Source of the DNA: Paucilactobacillus oligofermentans DSM 15707 = LMG 22743
GTDB lineage: Bacteria > Bacillota > Bacilli > Lactobacillales > Lactobacillaceae
Direction of reading: 5' to 3'
DNA length: 64,000 nt
Assembly (NCBI RefSeq): GCF_001434315.1
Contig: NZ_AZFE01000031.1
Span: 370,450 to 434,449 of the forward strand
Shown: in pieces, positions 8,563-16,989 of the stretch
Position numbering within the stretch: position 1 is the stretch's first letter
How the letters are laid out: each line of letters starts with the position of its first letter
Notes under the pieces: model-generated
What the model saw: only the letters and a program-made list of their open reading frames with translations
What the model was told of the DNA's origin: nothing
The model's database searches: none
Position numbers and translations under genes: made by a program

Positions 8563-8577
8563 GGTACACAAATCAAA
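8563..8577 (+). promoter_or_regulatory. Recurrent motif copy 3 upstream of AraC gene
   Basis: GGTACACAAATCAAA, one base different from the copy at 721, ends 19 bp before the AraC start at 8597. Copies occur before both related AraC genes, suggesting autoregulation or cross-regulation. Confidence 0.4.
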
Positions 8578-8596
8578 ACAGGAGGTGCACTTTTAT

Positions 8597-9487
8597 ATGA
8601 ATAAAGTATACAAATTTTTATTAACTCAACCACTGCAGTTTTATAAAGTAGGACAGTTTATTGCTCAACCTGGTTGGAAGCATAAAGATATAATTTTTGA
8701 TGAGGGTGACTACGAAATTATAATAGTAGTTGAGGGCGACATATATATTCAGGTTGGTAGCGAACAAATTACACTAAATAAAAATGACTGTTTACTTATA
8801 CCTCCACATGTTCGCCACTTTGGGTTCAAAGAATCTACAAATGGCAGTATTTATTATTGGATGCACTTTTTTCCAAACGGAGAAGTAACTAGTTCATACG
8901 CTTCCACTCTCGATACCAACCACTATGAAGTCAAAATTCCATTTTTATTTAATATTATAAATTTTGAACGTATTGCAATCTTAGTACGTGAATTACTTGA
9001 TAGCGCCAATGAAGAACAACCGGTTCTATTAGCATCTAACTACTATATGTCTAGTATTTTAATTGAAATTTCCAATCAATATTGCAAATCGGTTACCAAC
9101 CATTCCAAAAATTCCATGCGTTTTGAAATGATTAAAAATTGGATTCGAATTCATAGTCATGAAAAAATAAATGTAAAAAAAATTGCTAAAGAATTTCATA
9201 TGACCCCAGTCTATTTAACTAAATTATTTCAGGAAAATGAGCAAATGACTACCGTACACTTTATTAATTTAGTAAAAGCAAAACAAGCTGAAGAACTATT
9301 ACTAACAACAGATTTATCAATTAAAGAGATTGCTTACGAACTAAGTTTTAATAATGAAAAATACTTTCTTAGAGTTTTTAAACAAATTACATTCATCACG
9401 CCAACGCATTATCGAAATTCATATGCCAAAACTTATCTTAATAACGTTGAAGTTGACCCAACAATTCCAATCCCTGACAATTCTTAA
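8597..9487 (+). CDS. AraC-family regulator of the GH31/GPH/GH127 operon
   Basis: This 296-aa protein has an N-terminal cupin sensing domain (residues 10-110, with EGDIYIQVGSEQITL and LIPPHVRHFGF, a metal- or sugar-binding loop) and a C-terminal AraC/XylS double helix-turn-helix (about 190-285, with INVKKIAKEFHMTPVYLTKL). ATG at 8597 is chosen because AGGAGG is 9 bp upstream; the longer reading from 8561 would place that site inside the gene. It is divergent from the GH31 operon, its likely target, and upstream of an aldo/keto reductase. Its DNA-binding half closely resembles that of the regulator at 758. The inducing sugar is unknown. Confidence 0.9.
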   Translation: MNKVYKFLLTQPLQFYKVGQFIAQPGWKHKDIIFDEGDYEIIIVVEGDIYIQVGSEQITLNKNDCLLIPPHVRHFGFKESTNGSIYYWMHFFPNGEVTSSYASTLDTNHYEVKIPFLFNIINFERIAILVRELLDSANEEQPVLLASNYYMSSILIEISNQYCKSVTNHSKNSMRFEMIKNWIRIHSHEKINVKKIAKEFHMTPVYLTKLFQENEQMTTVHFINLVKAKQAEELLLTTDLSIKEIAYELSFNNEKYFLRVFKQITFITPTHYRNSYAKTYLNNVEVDPTIPIPDNS

Positions 9488-9664
9488 TCACTAACAAATT
9501 GGTACTCAAGTCTTGTTGGTAATGTATCTGATACCTATGGTAAATTAACTTCAACTTGAATTTCCGATAATATTAATCAAGACAGATACACGTTTTTAGT
9601 AAATGATTGTTATATTTTGTGCAAAATGTTTTATAGTTAACACAATTAATTAGGAGGATATCAA

Positions 9665-10633
9665 ATGAAATATAGAAATTTAGGTAATTCAGGATTAAAA
9701 GTTAGTGCAATTGCTATTGGTAGCTGGATGACACAGCTAGATGATTCTGCAAAAATGGCAAAGGCAGAGGAAACAATCAAGCTTGCATATAATAACGGCA
9801 TAAACTTTTTTGATTGTGCTGATGTATACAGTAATGGTGCAGCAGAAAAATTTCTAGGCAATGTACTCAAGCAGTTTCCTCGTGAAGAGTTAGTAATGTC
9901 TAGTAAAGTTTACTTTCCTGTTGGCAAAGGTCCGAATGATAAAGGACTATCTCGAAAGCATATTTTTGAACAAATTAATAAAAGTCTAACTAATCTTAAA
10001 ACTAACTATCTTGATATGTATTTTTGCCACCGTTTCGATTTTGACACACCTCTAGAAGAAACATTGCAGGCGATGAGTGATTTAGTTGATACCGGAAAAA
10101 TATTATATTACGGTGTTAGTGAATGGACTCCAGTTCAGATATTGGAAGCTGAGATGATTATTCAAAAAAATCATTTACATCGAATTTCTGTTGTCCAACC
10201 CCAATACAACATGTTTGACCGTTATATTGAGCATGAACTTATGGATGTTTGTTCAAAGTTTGGCATTGGAATTGTTCCTTTCTCGCCACTATCTCAAGGA
10301 CTATTGACAGGTAAGTACCGTCTTAATCAAGAAATTCCAGCTGGATCACGAGCAACCTATCAAGACCAAATCCAAGCTTTATTAACGCAAAGCAATTTAG
10401 AAAAGGTTGAACAACTCATTAAGATGGCATCCAGATTGAATACTACTCTATCTGTCTTTGCACTTGCTTGGGCGCTTAGAAGACCAGAAATTTCTAGTTT
10501 AATCACAGGTGCCTCAAAAAAATCTCAACTAGAAACTAACTTAGCTGCGATTAACTTGAATATTCCTCAAGAAATGTTTACGGAAATTGACTCATTATTC
10601 CAATTTGAAAAATTCAATCGACAAATTGGTTAA
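9665..10633 (+). CDS. Aldo/keto reductase
   Basis: This 322-aa NAD(P)H-dependent oxidoreductase has the (beta/alpha)8 aldo/keto reductase fold. Visible signatures are LGNSGLKVSAIAIGSW at the start, the catalytic residues in DCADVYSNG (Asp, Tyr), SSKVYF (Lys) and FCHRFD (His), and the cofactor loop GIVPFSPLSQGLLTGKY. It resembles the potassium-channel-beta/YhdN branch. It reduces or oxidises carbonyls such as sugar aldehydes in the cytoplasm. A GGAGG site precedes the ATG, and a terminator follows. It lies downstream of the AraC gene of the glycoside operon with a 177-bp gap, so a role in sugar metabolism is possible, but the substrate is not evident. Confidence 0.9.
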   Translation: MKYRNLGNSGLKVSAIAIGSWMTQLDDSAKMAKAEETIKLAYNNGINFFDCADVYSNGAAEKFLGNVLKQFPREELVMSSKVYFPVGKGPNDKGLSRKHIFEQINKSLTNLKTNYLDMYFCHRFDFDTPLEETLQAMSDLVDTGKILYYGVSEWTPVQILEAEMIIQKNHLHRISVVQPQYNMFDRYIEHELMDVCSKFGIGIVPFSPLSQGLLTGKYRLNQEIPAGSRATYQDQIQALLTQSNLEKVEQLIKMASRLNTTLSVFALAWALRRPEISSLITGASKKSQLETNLAAINLNIPQEMFTEIDSLFQFEKFNRQIG

Positions 10634-10664
10634 TTAACCAAAATATTTAATTTAATATTAAAGC

Positions 10665-10701
10665 AAAAACACGATTACCTATAACTGGTAATCGTGTTTT
10701 T
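10665..10701. terminator. Bidirectional terminator
   Basis: A perfect 15-bp stem (10665-10679 with 10687-10701), A-rich on one side and T-rich on the other, separates the convergent aldo/keto reductase and araD. Confidence 0.9.
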
Positions 10702-10718
10702 ATATTTATCGAATAATT

Positions 10719-11447
10719 TTAGTGTTTTGCATGATCCTTAGATTTTGCATTATTTTGACCATAATAAGCATTGGCACCATGTTTACGATAATAGTGCTTA
10801 TCTAATAGATATTGTGGTACGTGGTTATCTGTATGTGGATTCAGCATTGAAGTGTGATAATTCATTTCAGCAACAACTTCCAAAACTTTTGCATTATGAA
10901 CTGCATCATGCGCATCTTTTCCCCATGTAAATGGTCCATGTTGACTAACTAAAACAGCTGGTACTGCATCAGGATCAATGCCACGTTCCATAAAGGTACG
11001 AACAATAACTTCACCCGTATTTAATTCATATTCGCCTTCGATTTCACCTTGTGTTAAGGCATCAGCGGCTGGAACATCCCCGTAGAATGTATCTGCATGT
11101 GTTGTGCCAAATGCTTGAACATCTTTTTTAGCTTGAGCAAATGAAACTGCCCATGGTGAATGCGTATGAACAACCCCACCGATATTTGGAAAATGGTTAT
11201 ATAAATACATATGTGTTGGTGTGTCACTTGATGGATTCATATCTCCCTCAACAACTTCACCCTTTAAATTAACAACTACCATATCTTCTGGACGTAACTT
11301 ATCGTAATCGACACCTGATGGTTTAATTACAAACAAACCTAATTCACGGTCAATTTGCGAGACATTTCCCCAGGTAAATGTTACTAAATCTAGCTTAGGT
11401 AATAGCATATTAGCATCATAAACTTTTTGTTTTAAATCTTCGAGCAT
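10719..11447 (-). CDS. araD: L-ribulose-5-phosphate 4-epimerase
   Basis: This 242-aa class II aldolase-fold enzyme interconverts L-ribulose 5-phosphate and D-xylulose 5-phosphate, linking arabinose to the pentose-phosphate route. Visible are FTWGNVSQIDRE, the KPSGVDY phosphate loop, the zinc ligands in VVHTHSPWAVSFA, FYGDVPAA and QHGPFTWG. ATG at 11447 follows an AAAGGAG site; the longer reading from 11477 is not needed. It is 53 bp downstream of araB and is the operon's last gene, ending at a shared terminator. No arabinose isomerase gene is present in the window. Confidence 0.93.
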   Translation of the reverse strand: MLEDLKQKVYDANMLLPKLDLVTFTWGNVSQIDRELGLFVIKPSGVDYDKLRPEDMVVVNLKGEVVEGDMNPSSDTPTHMYLYNHFPNIGGVVHTHSPWAVSFAQAKKDVQAFGTTHADTFYGDVPAADALTQGEIEGEYELNTGEVIVRTFMERGIDPDAVPAVLVSQHGPFTWGKDAHDAVHNAKVLEVVAEMNYHTSMLNPHTDNHVPQYLLDKHYYRKHGANAYYGQNNAKSKDHAKH

Positions 11448-11500
11448 TATAAAATCTCCTTTGTCACTAATTTTCATTGTTAGTATAGTTCAAATAAAAA

Positions 11501-13111
11501 TTATTTGCTAATTTTCATTGTTTCAACGGCTTTTCCTTCAACTGGAAGAGTAGCTTTATAGTTATCAATGAACTTTTCATAACCACGAACACTGATAGGT
11601 TCTGGTTCAAGCGTTGAGCTTTCTTGTGAACTAAATACTTCTTCATCAAGATAATCTGCAAGTGATTGACCATCTTTATGACTATTAGCGTACAATGCTA
11701 ACACGGCCATACCCCATGGTCCACCTTCGCCAGCATTACTCATAACGGTAATTGGTGTATCTAATGCATCTGCAAGTACTTGTTGAGCGACAACTGGCGT
11801 CTTAAATATTCCACCTTGAGCAATCAAAACGTCAGTCTTAATATGTTCTTCGCGAAGTAAAATATCCATCCCAATCTTTAATGGTGCAAACGCTGAATAC
11901 AATTGAACTTTAAAGAAGTTGGCTAAATTAAAGTTTGAATCTGGTTTACGAACAAATAGTGGACGCCCTTCTGGCATCTTAGTAACGTTTTCACCTGAAA
12001 GATAGGCAAAGTTAACTAAACCACCACCATCTTGATCACCCTTTAATGAGTTATCAAATAATGCTTCATACAAATCATTTGGTTTTTGTGGAGCACCAAT
12101 GATTTTAGCAAACTCTGAAAATAAACTTGTCCAGGCATTAATGTCTGATGAACTATTATTAGTATGAACCATGGCAACTGGTGCACCATCTGGTGTGGTA
12201 ACCATATCAATATCACGATGAACTTTCTTCAATGGTTCATCTAAAACAACCATTGAAAAGGCTGATGTTCCAGCAGAGATGTTACCGGTACGCTTACGGA
12301 CAGCATTAGTGGCAACCATACCAGTTCCAGCATCACCTTCTGAAGGTGCCATTGCAGCGCCACCTTGAAGTTGTCCACTAGGATCAAGTAATGCGGCCCC
12401 TGCATCAGTTAAAGTTCCGGCATTTTCACCAGCAACTTTAACTGTTGGTAAGATTTCTTTAATATCCCATGTATATTGTTTAACATTTTGCAATGAACGG
12501 AATTTTTCAATCATACCTGCGTCATAGTCATCTGTTGCTTCATCAACTGGGAAGATTCCTGAAGCATCCCCAATTCCAACCGTTTTTTCACCAGATAATT
12601 TATAGTGGACATAACCATCAAGCGTTGTAAGGAAATCAATATTCTTTACGTGTTCTTCTTTATTCAAAACAGCTTGATATAAATGAGCAACACTCCAACG
12701 TTCTGGAATATTAAAGTTAAATAATTCTGTTAATTCACTCGCTGCTTGGCCAGTGATGTTATTACGCCATGTACGGAAAGGTACAAGAATTTCGCCTTGT
12801 GCATCAAACGCCATGTAACCATGCATCATGGCACTAATTCCGATGGAACCAATTTTTTCAATATTAATGCCATACTTGTCCTTAGCTTCAGTAGCTAAAT
12901 TAGCATAACTAGTTTGAATTCCAGCCCATACCTTTTCAATTGAGTATGTCCAAATTCCTTGATCCAATTCGTTTTCCCAAACAAAATCGCCAGATGCAAC
13001 TGTTTGAAAGTTATCGGCAACAAGTACTGCTTTAATCCGTGTTGACCCTAGTTCAATTCCTAGTGACGTCTTACCATTTTCAATAGCACTTTTAATTTGA
13101 TCTGTATTCAT
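11501..13111 (-). CDS. araB: Ribulokinase (FGGY family)
   Basis: This 536-aa carbohydrate kinase phosphorylates L-ribulose with ATP. The FGGY N-terminal domain starts TSLGIELGSTRIKAVLVAD, followed by GSIGISAMMHGYM and the VPFRTWRNNITGQAA segment typical of the lactobacillar AraB type. The C-terminal domain contains AQGGIFKTPVVAQQVLAD and GEGGPWGMAVLALY. A strong GGAGG site precedes the ATG. It is first in an araB-araD operon with a readable promoter, three AraR-like boxes and a LacI-type box. FGGY kinases vary, so xylulose or ribitol kinase activity cannot be excluded, but the araD neighbour and AraR-type control support ribulokinase. Confidence 0.9.
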   Translation of the reverse strand: MNTDQIKSAIENGKTSLGIELGSTRIKAVLVADNFQTVASGDFVWENELDQGIWTYSIEKVWAGIQTSYANLATEAKDKYGINIEKIGSIGISAMMHGYMAFDAQGEILVPFRTWRNNITGQAASELTELFNFNIPERWSVAHLYQAVLNKEEHVKNIDFLTTLDGYVHYKLSGEKTVGIGDASGIFPVDEATDDYDAGMIEKFRSLQNVKQYTWDIKEILPTVKVAGENAGTLTDAGAALLDPSGQLQGGAAMAPSEGDAGTGMVATNAVRKRTGNISAGTSAFSMVVLDEPLKKVHRDIDMVTTPDGAPVAMVHTNNSSSDINAWTSLFSEFAKIIGAPQKPNDLYEALFDNSLKGDQDGGGLVNFAYLSGENVTKMPEGRPLFVRKPDSNFNLANFFKVQLYSAFAPLKIGMDILLREEHIKTDVLIAQGGIFKTPVVAQQVLADALDTPITVMSNAGEGGPWGMAVLALYANSHKDGQSLADYLDEEVFSSQESSTLEPEPISVRGYEKFIDNYKATLPVEGKAVETMKISK

Positions 13112-13158
13112 GGAAGTAACCTCCGATTTAATTATGTTATTTACTATGAAACATAAAA

Positions 13159-13173
13159 TGTTATCCGCTTACA
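13159..13173. promoter_or_regulatory. LacI/CcpA-type operator at the araB promoter
   Basis: Read on the minus strand, TGTAAGCGGATAACA resembles the LacI-family and cre core, with one extra base compared with the standard 14-bp cre. It begins at the last base of the -10 box and covers the likely transcription start, a typical position for repression. Confidence 0.45.
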
Positions 13174-13201
13174 TTGTATGATATTTGTCCGTATAAATCA
13201 A
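13173..13201 (-). promoter_or_regulatory. araB promoter
   Basis: On the minus strand, a -35 box TTGATT (13196-13201) and -10 box TACAAT (13173-13178) are separated by exactly 17 bp. It lies 62 bp upstream of the araB start, and the best AraR-like box sits inside the spacer. Confidence 0.6.
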
Positions 13202-13239
13202 TACACTTTCTAATTTATACGCAATATTACCGTATAAAT
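13183..13239. promoter_or_regulatory. Three AraR-like operator boxes
   Basis: ATTTGTCCGTATAAAT (13183-13198) differs at two positions from the Bacillus subtilis AraR box ATTTGTACGTACAAAT. Two further copies with one strong half-site each follow at 13213-13228 (ATTTATACGCAATATT) and 13224-13239 (ATATTACCGTATAAAT). Together they suggest cooperative AraR repression of araBD. No araR gene is in the window. Confidence 0.6.
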
Positions 13240-13278
13240 CGGATTTTATCGTTACTCAGCTACAAACTTAGTCCATCA

Positions 13279-13315
13279 AAAAACAGATGATTCAAAATAC
13301 GAATCATCTGTTTTT
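13279..13315 (-). terminator. adhE terminator
   Basis: A perfect 15-bp stem (13279-13293 with 13301-13315) with a 7-bp loop and flanking A/T runs lies 32 bp after the adhE stop. Confidence 0.88.
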
Positions 13316-13347
13316 AGACAATGCTTAATCGCATGTCTTACTAAATA

Positions 13348-15951
13348 TTATTTTTCGACGTTTTTACCATCAAATTCATCAATCATGATTTGTTTCAAAT
13401 CAGCAATTAATGGTTCAACTGGATTAGCGGTGGTTGTTTGATCTTCATAAGCTAATTCAGCCATTTCATCAACACACTTGTCAAAGTCAGCTTTCTTAAC
13501 GCCATTTGCTTTTAAGCTTAGTGGCATATCAACTGCATGAGCTAACTTGATAAATTTAGCAATAAATCCTTCAATTAATTCTTCATTCGTGCTTCCTTGA
13601 ATTCCACAATAACGTGCTAAAGCAGCATAATCATCATTGGCACGATAGTATTCATACTTAGGCCATGGGTTAATTTTCTTAGGTTCTGATGCATTATAAC
13701 GAACTACATGTGGGAACGTAATTGCAATACAACGACCATGAGCTAATCCAAATTCTCCACCCAACTTATGAGCAATCGCATGGTTAATACCTAGATAAGC
13801 ATTACCAAAGGCCATTCCGGCAAGAGTTGAAGCATTATGCATATTAGCTTTAGCTTCTTTGTCGCCATTGTATGAAGCTTCAAGGTTGTCAAAGACCAAC
13901 TTGGCAGCTTGTAATGACCATGGACGAGTATAGTCTGATGCTAATGCTGAAACAAATGATTCAGTAGCATGAGCTAAAACGTCCAATCCAGATTCGGCAA
14001 TTGTTTTCTTTGGTACCGTTTCAACAAATTGAGGATCAACAATTGCAACATCAGGTGTCAAAGCATAATCAGCTAATGGGTACTTAACATGGGTTTTGCT
14101 ATCAGTAATAACGGCAAATGGTGTAACTTCTGAACCAGTACCTGAAGTACTTGGAATAGCGACAAATTGAGCCTTCTTAGGTGTTCCCAATTTGTAAGTA
14201 CGCTTACGAATATCCAAGAATTTTTGCTTAGCACCAAAGAAATCAGCTTCTGGATGCTCATAGAATAACCACATTCCTTTAGCAGCATCAAGTGGTGATC
14301 CACCACCAAGGGCAATAATGGTATCAGGTTCAAATTCACGAATTTGGTTCAATCCACGTTGAACTGTATCTGTCGATGGATCTGGTTCGATATCTGAGAA
14401 GATTTCATATTGAATCTTGTCACCATTAGGACGGCGCTTCAATTCGTTCACAACGATATCAGCATAACCATATTTAACCATGCTTGGTCCAGTAACTAAC
14501 ATTACCTTTTGTACGCCCGGCATATCTTCTAAATAACGGACTGATGTCTTTTCAAAATAAACCTTTGGAAGTTTAACCCATTGCATATTATTACGCCTCT
14601 TTGCGATAGTCTTAACGTTAATAAGGTCAAATGCTGAAACGTTATGAGAAATTGAGTTTTTACCCCATGAACCAGTTCCTAAGGTAAATGAAGGTACCAT
14701 TTCATTGTATAAGTTACCAATTCCACCAAGAGCTGAAGGTGTATTAACAATCACACGACTAGCCTTAACCTTAACCCCAAACTTAGTAATCAATTCATCG
14801 TCTTCTGATTGAATGGCTGCCGTATGACCTAAGCCACCAAAATCAAGTAATGCTTCACAAGTTTCAATTGCTTCTTTTTGTGTTTTAGCATGATAAACCG
14901 ACAGTACTGGACATAATTTTTCACGTGAAAGTGGTTCTTGTGGACCAACTTCAGTGACTTCTGTTAATAATACTTTAGTATCATCTGGAACTTTAATTCC
15001 AGCTAACTTAGCAATTGCGACTGCTGACATACCAGCGATTGGTCCTTTAATACCACCGCGTTTTTCATCAAACATTGCATCAGATAATTTTTTATGATCT
15101 TTTTTATCAATAATAACTGCTTTATGATCAGTCATTTCTTTCATAAATTTGTCATAAATCACATCATCAATTACAGCACTATTTTCAGTTGCACAAATCA
15201 TTCCATTATCAAAAGTCTTTGAAAGTAAAATATCATTAACTGCACGTTTAATATGTGCTGTCTTTTCAACATAAACAGGTCCATTACCAGGTCCAACCCC
15301 TAAGGCTGGTTTACCAGATGAATAAGCAGCTTTAACCATGCCTGGGCCACCAGTAGCCAAAATACTAGCAATTCCATCATGATTAATAATGGCAGTAGTA
15401 GCTTCTAAGCTTGGTGTTTCAATCCATTGAATAATATCTTTTGGAGCTCCTGCATCAACGGCTGCGTCGCGTAAAATACGAGCTGCTTCAGCACTTGAAT
15501 TTTGTGCTTGTGGATGGAAAGCAAAAATAATTGGATTCCGCGTTTTAACTGCGATCAATGATTTGAAGATGGTTGTTGATGTTGGATTAGTAACTGGTGT
15601 AATCCCAGCAATTACTCCCAAAGGTTCAGCAACTGTAATTAATTGACGTTCCCGATCGTCTTTGATAATTCCAACCGTACGTAAGTCTTTAATTGAATGC
15701 CAGATTTCTTCTGAAGCATACATATTTTTGATGGCTTTATCTTCCATCACACCACGACCTGTTTCTTGCCAAGCCATTTTGGCTAAATGCATATGTTGGT
15801 CTAAGGCAGTCATTGCCATATGATGTACAATATGATCAATTTTTTCTTGATCATAATCTTCCATTTTATCTAGGGCAACATGTCCTTTTGCAACGAGTTC
15901 ATCGATCATTTTTGTTACATCGACTTCTTTGCTATTAGGTTCTTTAATCAT
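13348..15951 (-). CDS. adhE: Bifunctional acetaldehyde-CoA/alcohol dehydrogenase
   Basis: This 867-aa enzyme converts acetyl-CoA to acetaldehyde and then ethanol, using two NADH, and assembles into cytoplasmic filaments called spirosomes. The N-terminal half is an aldehyde dehydrogenase with GPGNGPVYVE and the catalytic cysteine in NGMICATENS. The C-terminal half is an iron alcohol dehydrogenase with GGGSPLDAAKGMW, the metal ligands in VLAHATESFVSA and NHAIAHKLGGEFGLAHGRC. Length is normal for the family. It is monocistronic, with a terminator behind it and a 270-bp upstream region containing a Rex-like and a perfect cre match. In heterofermenters AdhE regenerates NAD+ from the acetyl-phosphate branch. 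Confidence 0.97.
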   Translation of the reverse strand: MIKEPNSKEVDVTKMIDELVAKGHVALDKMEDYDQEKIDHIVHHMAMTALDQHMHLAKMAWQETGRGVMEDKAIKNMYASEEIWHSIKDLRTVGIIKDDRERQLITVAEPLGVIAGITPVTNPTSTTIFKSLIAVKTRNPIIFAFHPQAQNSSAEAARILRDAAVDAGAPKDIIQWIETPSLEATTAIINHDGIASILATGGPGMVKAAYSSGKPALGVGPGNGPVYVEKTAHIKRAVNDILLSKTFDNGMICATENSAVIDDVIYDKFMKEMTDHKAVIIDKKDHKKLSDAMFDEKRGGIKGPIAGMSAVAIAKLAGIKVPDDTKVLLTEVTEVGPQEPLSREKLCPVLSVYHAKTQKEAIETCEALLDFGGLGHTAAIQSEDDELITKFGVKVKASRVIVNTPSALGGIGNLYNEMVPSFTLGTGSWGKNSISHNVSAFDLINVKTIAKRRNNMQWVKLPKVYFEKTSVRYLEDMPGVQKVMLVTGPSMVKYGYADIVVNELKRRPNGDKIQYEIFSDIEPDPSTDTVQRGLNQIREFEPDTIIALGGGSPLDAAKGMWLFYEHPEADFFGAKQKFLDIRKRTYKLGTPKKAQFVAIPSTSGTGSEVTPFAVITDSKTHVKYPLADYALTPDVAIVDPQFVETVPKKTIAESGLDVLAHATESFVSALASDYTRPWSLQAAKLVFDNLEASYNGDKEAKANMHNASTLAGMAFGNAYLGINHAIAHKLGGEFGLAHGRCIAITFPHVVRYNASEPKKINPWPKYEYYRANDDYAALARYCGIQGSTNEELIEGFIAKFIKLAHAVDMPLSLKANGVKKADFDKCVDEMAELAYEDQTTTANPVEPLIADLKQIMIDEFDGKNVEK

Positions 15952-16137
15952 TGTATTCCCTCCATGTCATATCTAAAAATCATTGTTACTTAATTCACAA
16001 GTATCATTATATTTTAGTTTTTTAAATTTGTAAAGCACTTTGTTCAAAGTTTCTCAATCGTCGCTCATCTCCCTATACAGTGAGTTTTCATCGTTTCACA
16101 AACCAAAATGGATTAAATCAATCAATTATCAAAAAGT

Positions 16138-16155
16138 TTGTGATTTAGTGTACAA
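16138..16155. promoter_or_regulatory. Rex-like site upstream of adhE
   Basis: TTGTGATTTAGTGTACAA matches the Rex pattern TTGTGA-N6-TCACAA except for two bases in the right half. A TTTCACAA half-site occurs nearby at about 16094-16101. Rex senses the NADH/NAD+ ratio and classically controls adhE. Moderate support only. Confidence 0.35.
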
Positions 16156-16157
16156 AT

Positions 16158-16171
16158 TGTAATCGCTTACA
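16158..16171. promoter_or_regulatory. Consensus cre site upstream of adhE
   Basis: TGTAATCGCTTACA agrees with TGWAANCGNTNWCA at every position. It lies about 207 bp ahead of the adhE start and immediately beside the Rex-like site, so it may set carbon control of adhE. It is also just downstream of the terminator of the DUF1836 gene. Confidence 0.65.
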
Positions 16172-16187
16172 TTGATAAAAACAAAAT

Positions 16188-16213
16188 AAAAAGGCCCTAA
16201 ATTTTTAGGCCTT
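16188..16213 (-). terminator. Terminator of the DUF1836 gene
   Basis: On the minus strand a GGCCT-rich hairpin (AAGGCCTAAA paired with TTAGGGCCTT, one bulge) is followed by a T-run, 10 bp after the stop codon. Confidence 0.75.
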
Positions 16214-16222
16214 CAATTTAAT

Positions 16223-16750
16223 TTATTTAGTTTTCTTAATTTCTTGAGGTTGATTATTACGTTCCATCAACTTCAGTAATTCACGAGCTTTTAATGTTGT
16301 AATAATACTATCAACGGCAATAATCATTAATTTTTCTTCAATTGTTTTACCACCATCTGCATCCAATTCATGTGTCGACAATCGTTGGTTAAGTAGTTCT
16401 ACAAAGTGATCATACGCTTGTTTAGGATACTTGTGCGAAGTAACTTGATTCATCCCCGAACGAATAACATCCAACGGATAGGTTGATTTCAGAAGCGTAA
16501 TAATTAAGATATCAGCAATATGCATCACTTGATATTTTTTCTTAACAGGAGCTAACACAACATTTTTTTTGACATAATTATTAATCATTGAAGATGTAAT
16601 TAAATCTAATCCTAGAGAACCAATAATTGAATTAACATAAGCAACTACTTGATCCATATATAGTTCTAATTTTGGTAGTTCATCCCAAATTGGAAAATTA
16701 ATTGTTGCTAGTGACTTTTCCCATTTGTCATATTCTTCGATTTCAGCCAT
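16223..16750 (-). CDS. DUF1836-domain protein
   Basis: This 175-aa protein matches the DUF1836 family of Firmicutes, recognised from PKLELYMDQVVAYVNS, TSSMINNYVKKNVVLAPVKK and YQVMHIADILIITLLK. The segment around residues 45-80 looks like a MerR-type helix-turn-helix, so DNA binding is possible, but no function is established. ATG at 16750 is chosen; the GTG 12 bp upstream overlaps the purine-rich ribosome binding region. It is monocistronic between adhE and the divergent SDR dehydrogenase gene. There is no signal peptide or membrane segment. Confidence 0.75.
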   Translation of the reverse strand: MAEIEEYDKWEKSLATINFPIWDELPKLELYMDQVVAYVNSIIGSLGLDLITSSMINNYVKKNVVLAPVKKKYQVMHIADILIITLLKSTYPLDVIRSGMNQVTSHKYPKQAYDHFVELLNQRLSTHELDADGGKTIEEKLMIIAVDSIITTLKARELLKLMERNNQPQEIKKTK

Positions 16751-16904
16751 TATCTTCACCATCCCTTACAAGTTATCCTAACTTAATCATCTAGTTTTGT
16801 AAACTAGTTAACCTTAAATTTAGGCTTTTTAAGCTAACTTTTATTTCAAAAAAATATCTACCCTATTAATAGTATAAATCACTACTTTACAATGTAAAAA
16901 TTAA

Positions 16905-16933
16905 CTGACACCTTATAGCGATTGTGCTATAGT
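16905..16933 (+). promoter_or_regulatory. Promoter of the SDR alcohol dehydrogenase gene
   Basis: CTGACA (16905-16910) and TATAGT (16928-16933) are separated by 17 bp, 56 bp before the start codon. The -10 box lies inside a Rex-like palindrome. Confidence 0.55.
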
Positions 16934-16939
16934 TCACAT
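16922..16939. promoter_or_regulatory. Rex-like operator over the -10 box
   Basis: TTGTGCTATAGTTCACAT matches TTGTGA-N6-TCACAA at ten of the twelve specified bases and covers the -10 hexamer, the ideal place for redox-dependent repression. Rex binding is inferred. Confidence 0.5.
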
Positions 16940-16989
16940 GAGTCAATATATTATCTTTCCTGACTAATAAAATCTGGAGGTTCTAAATT

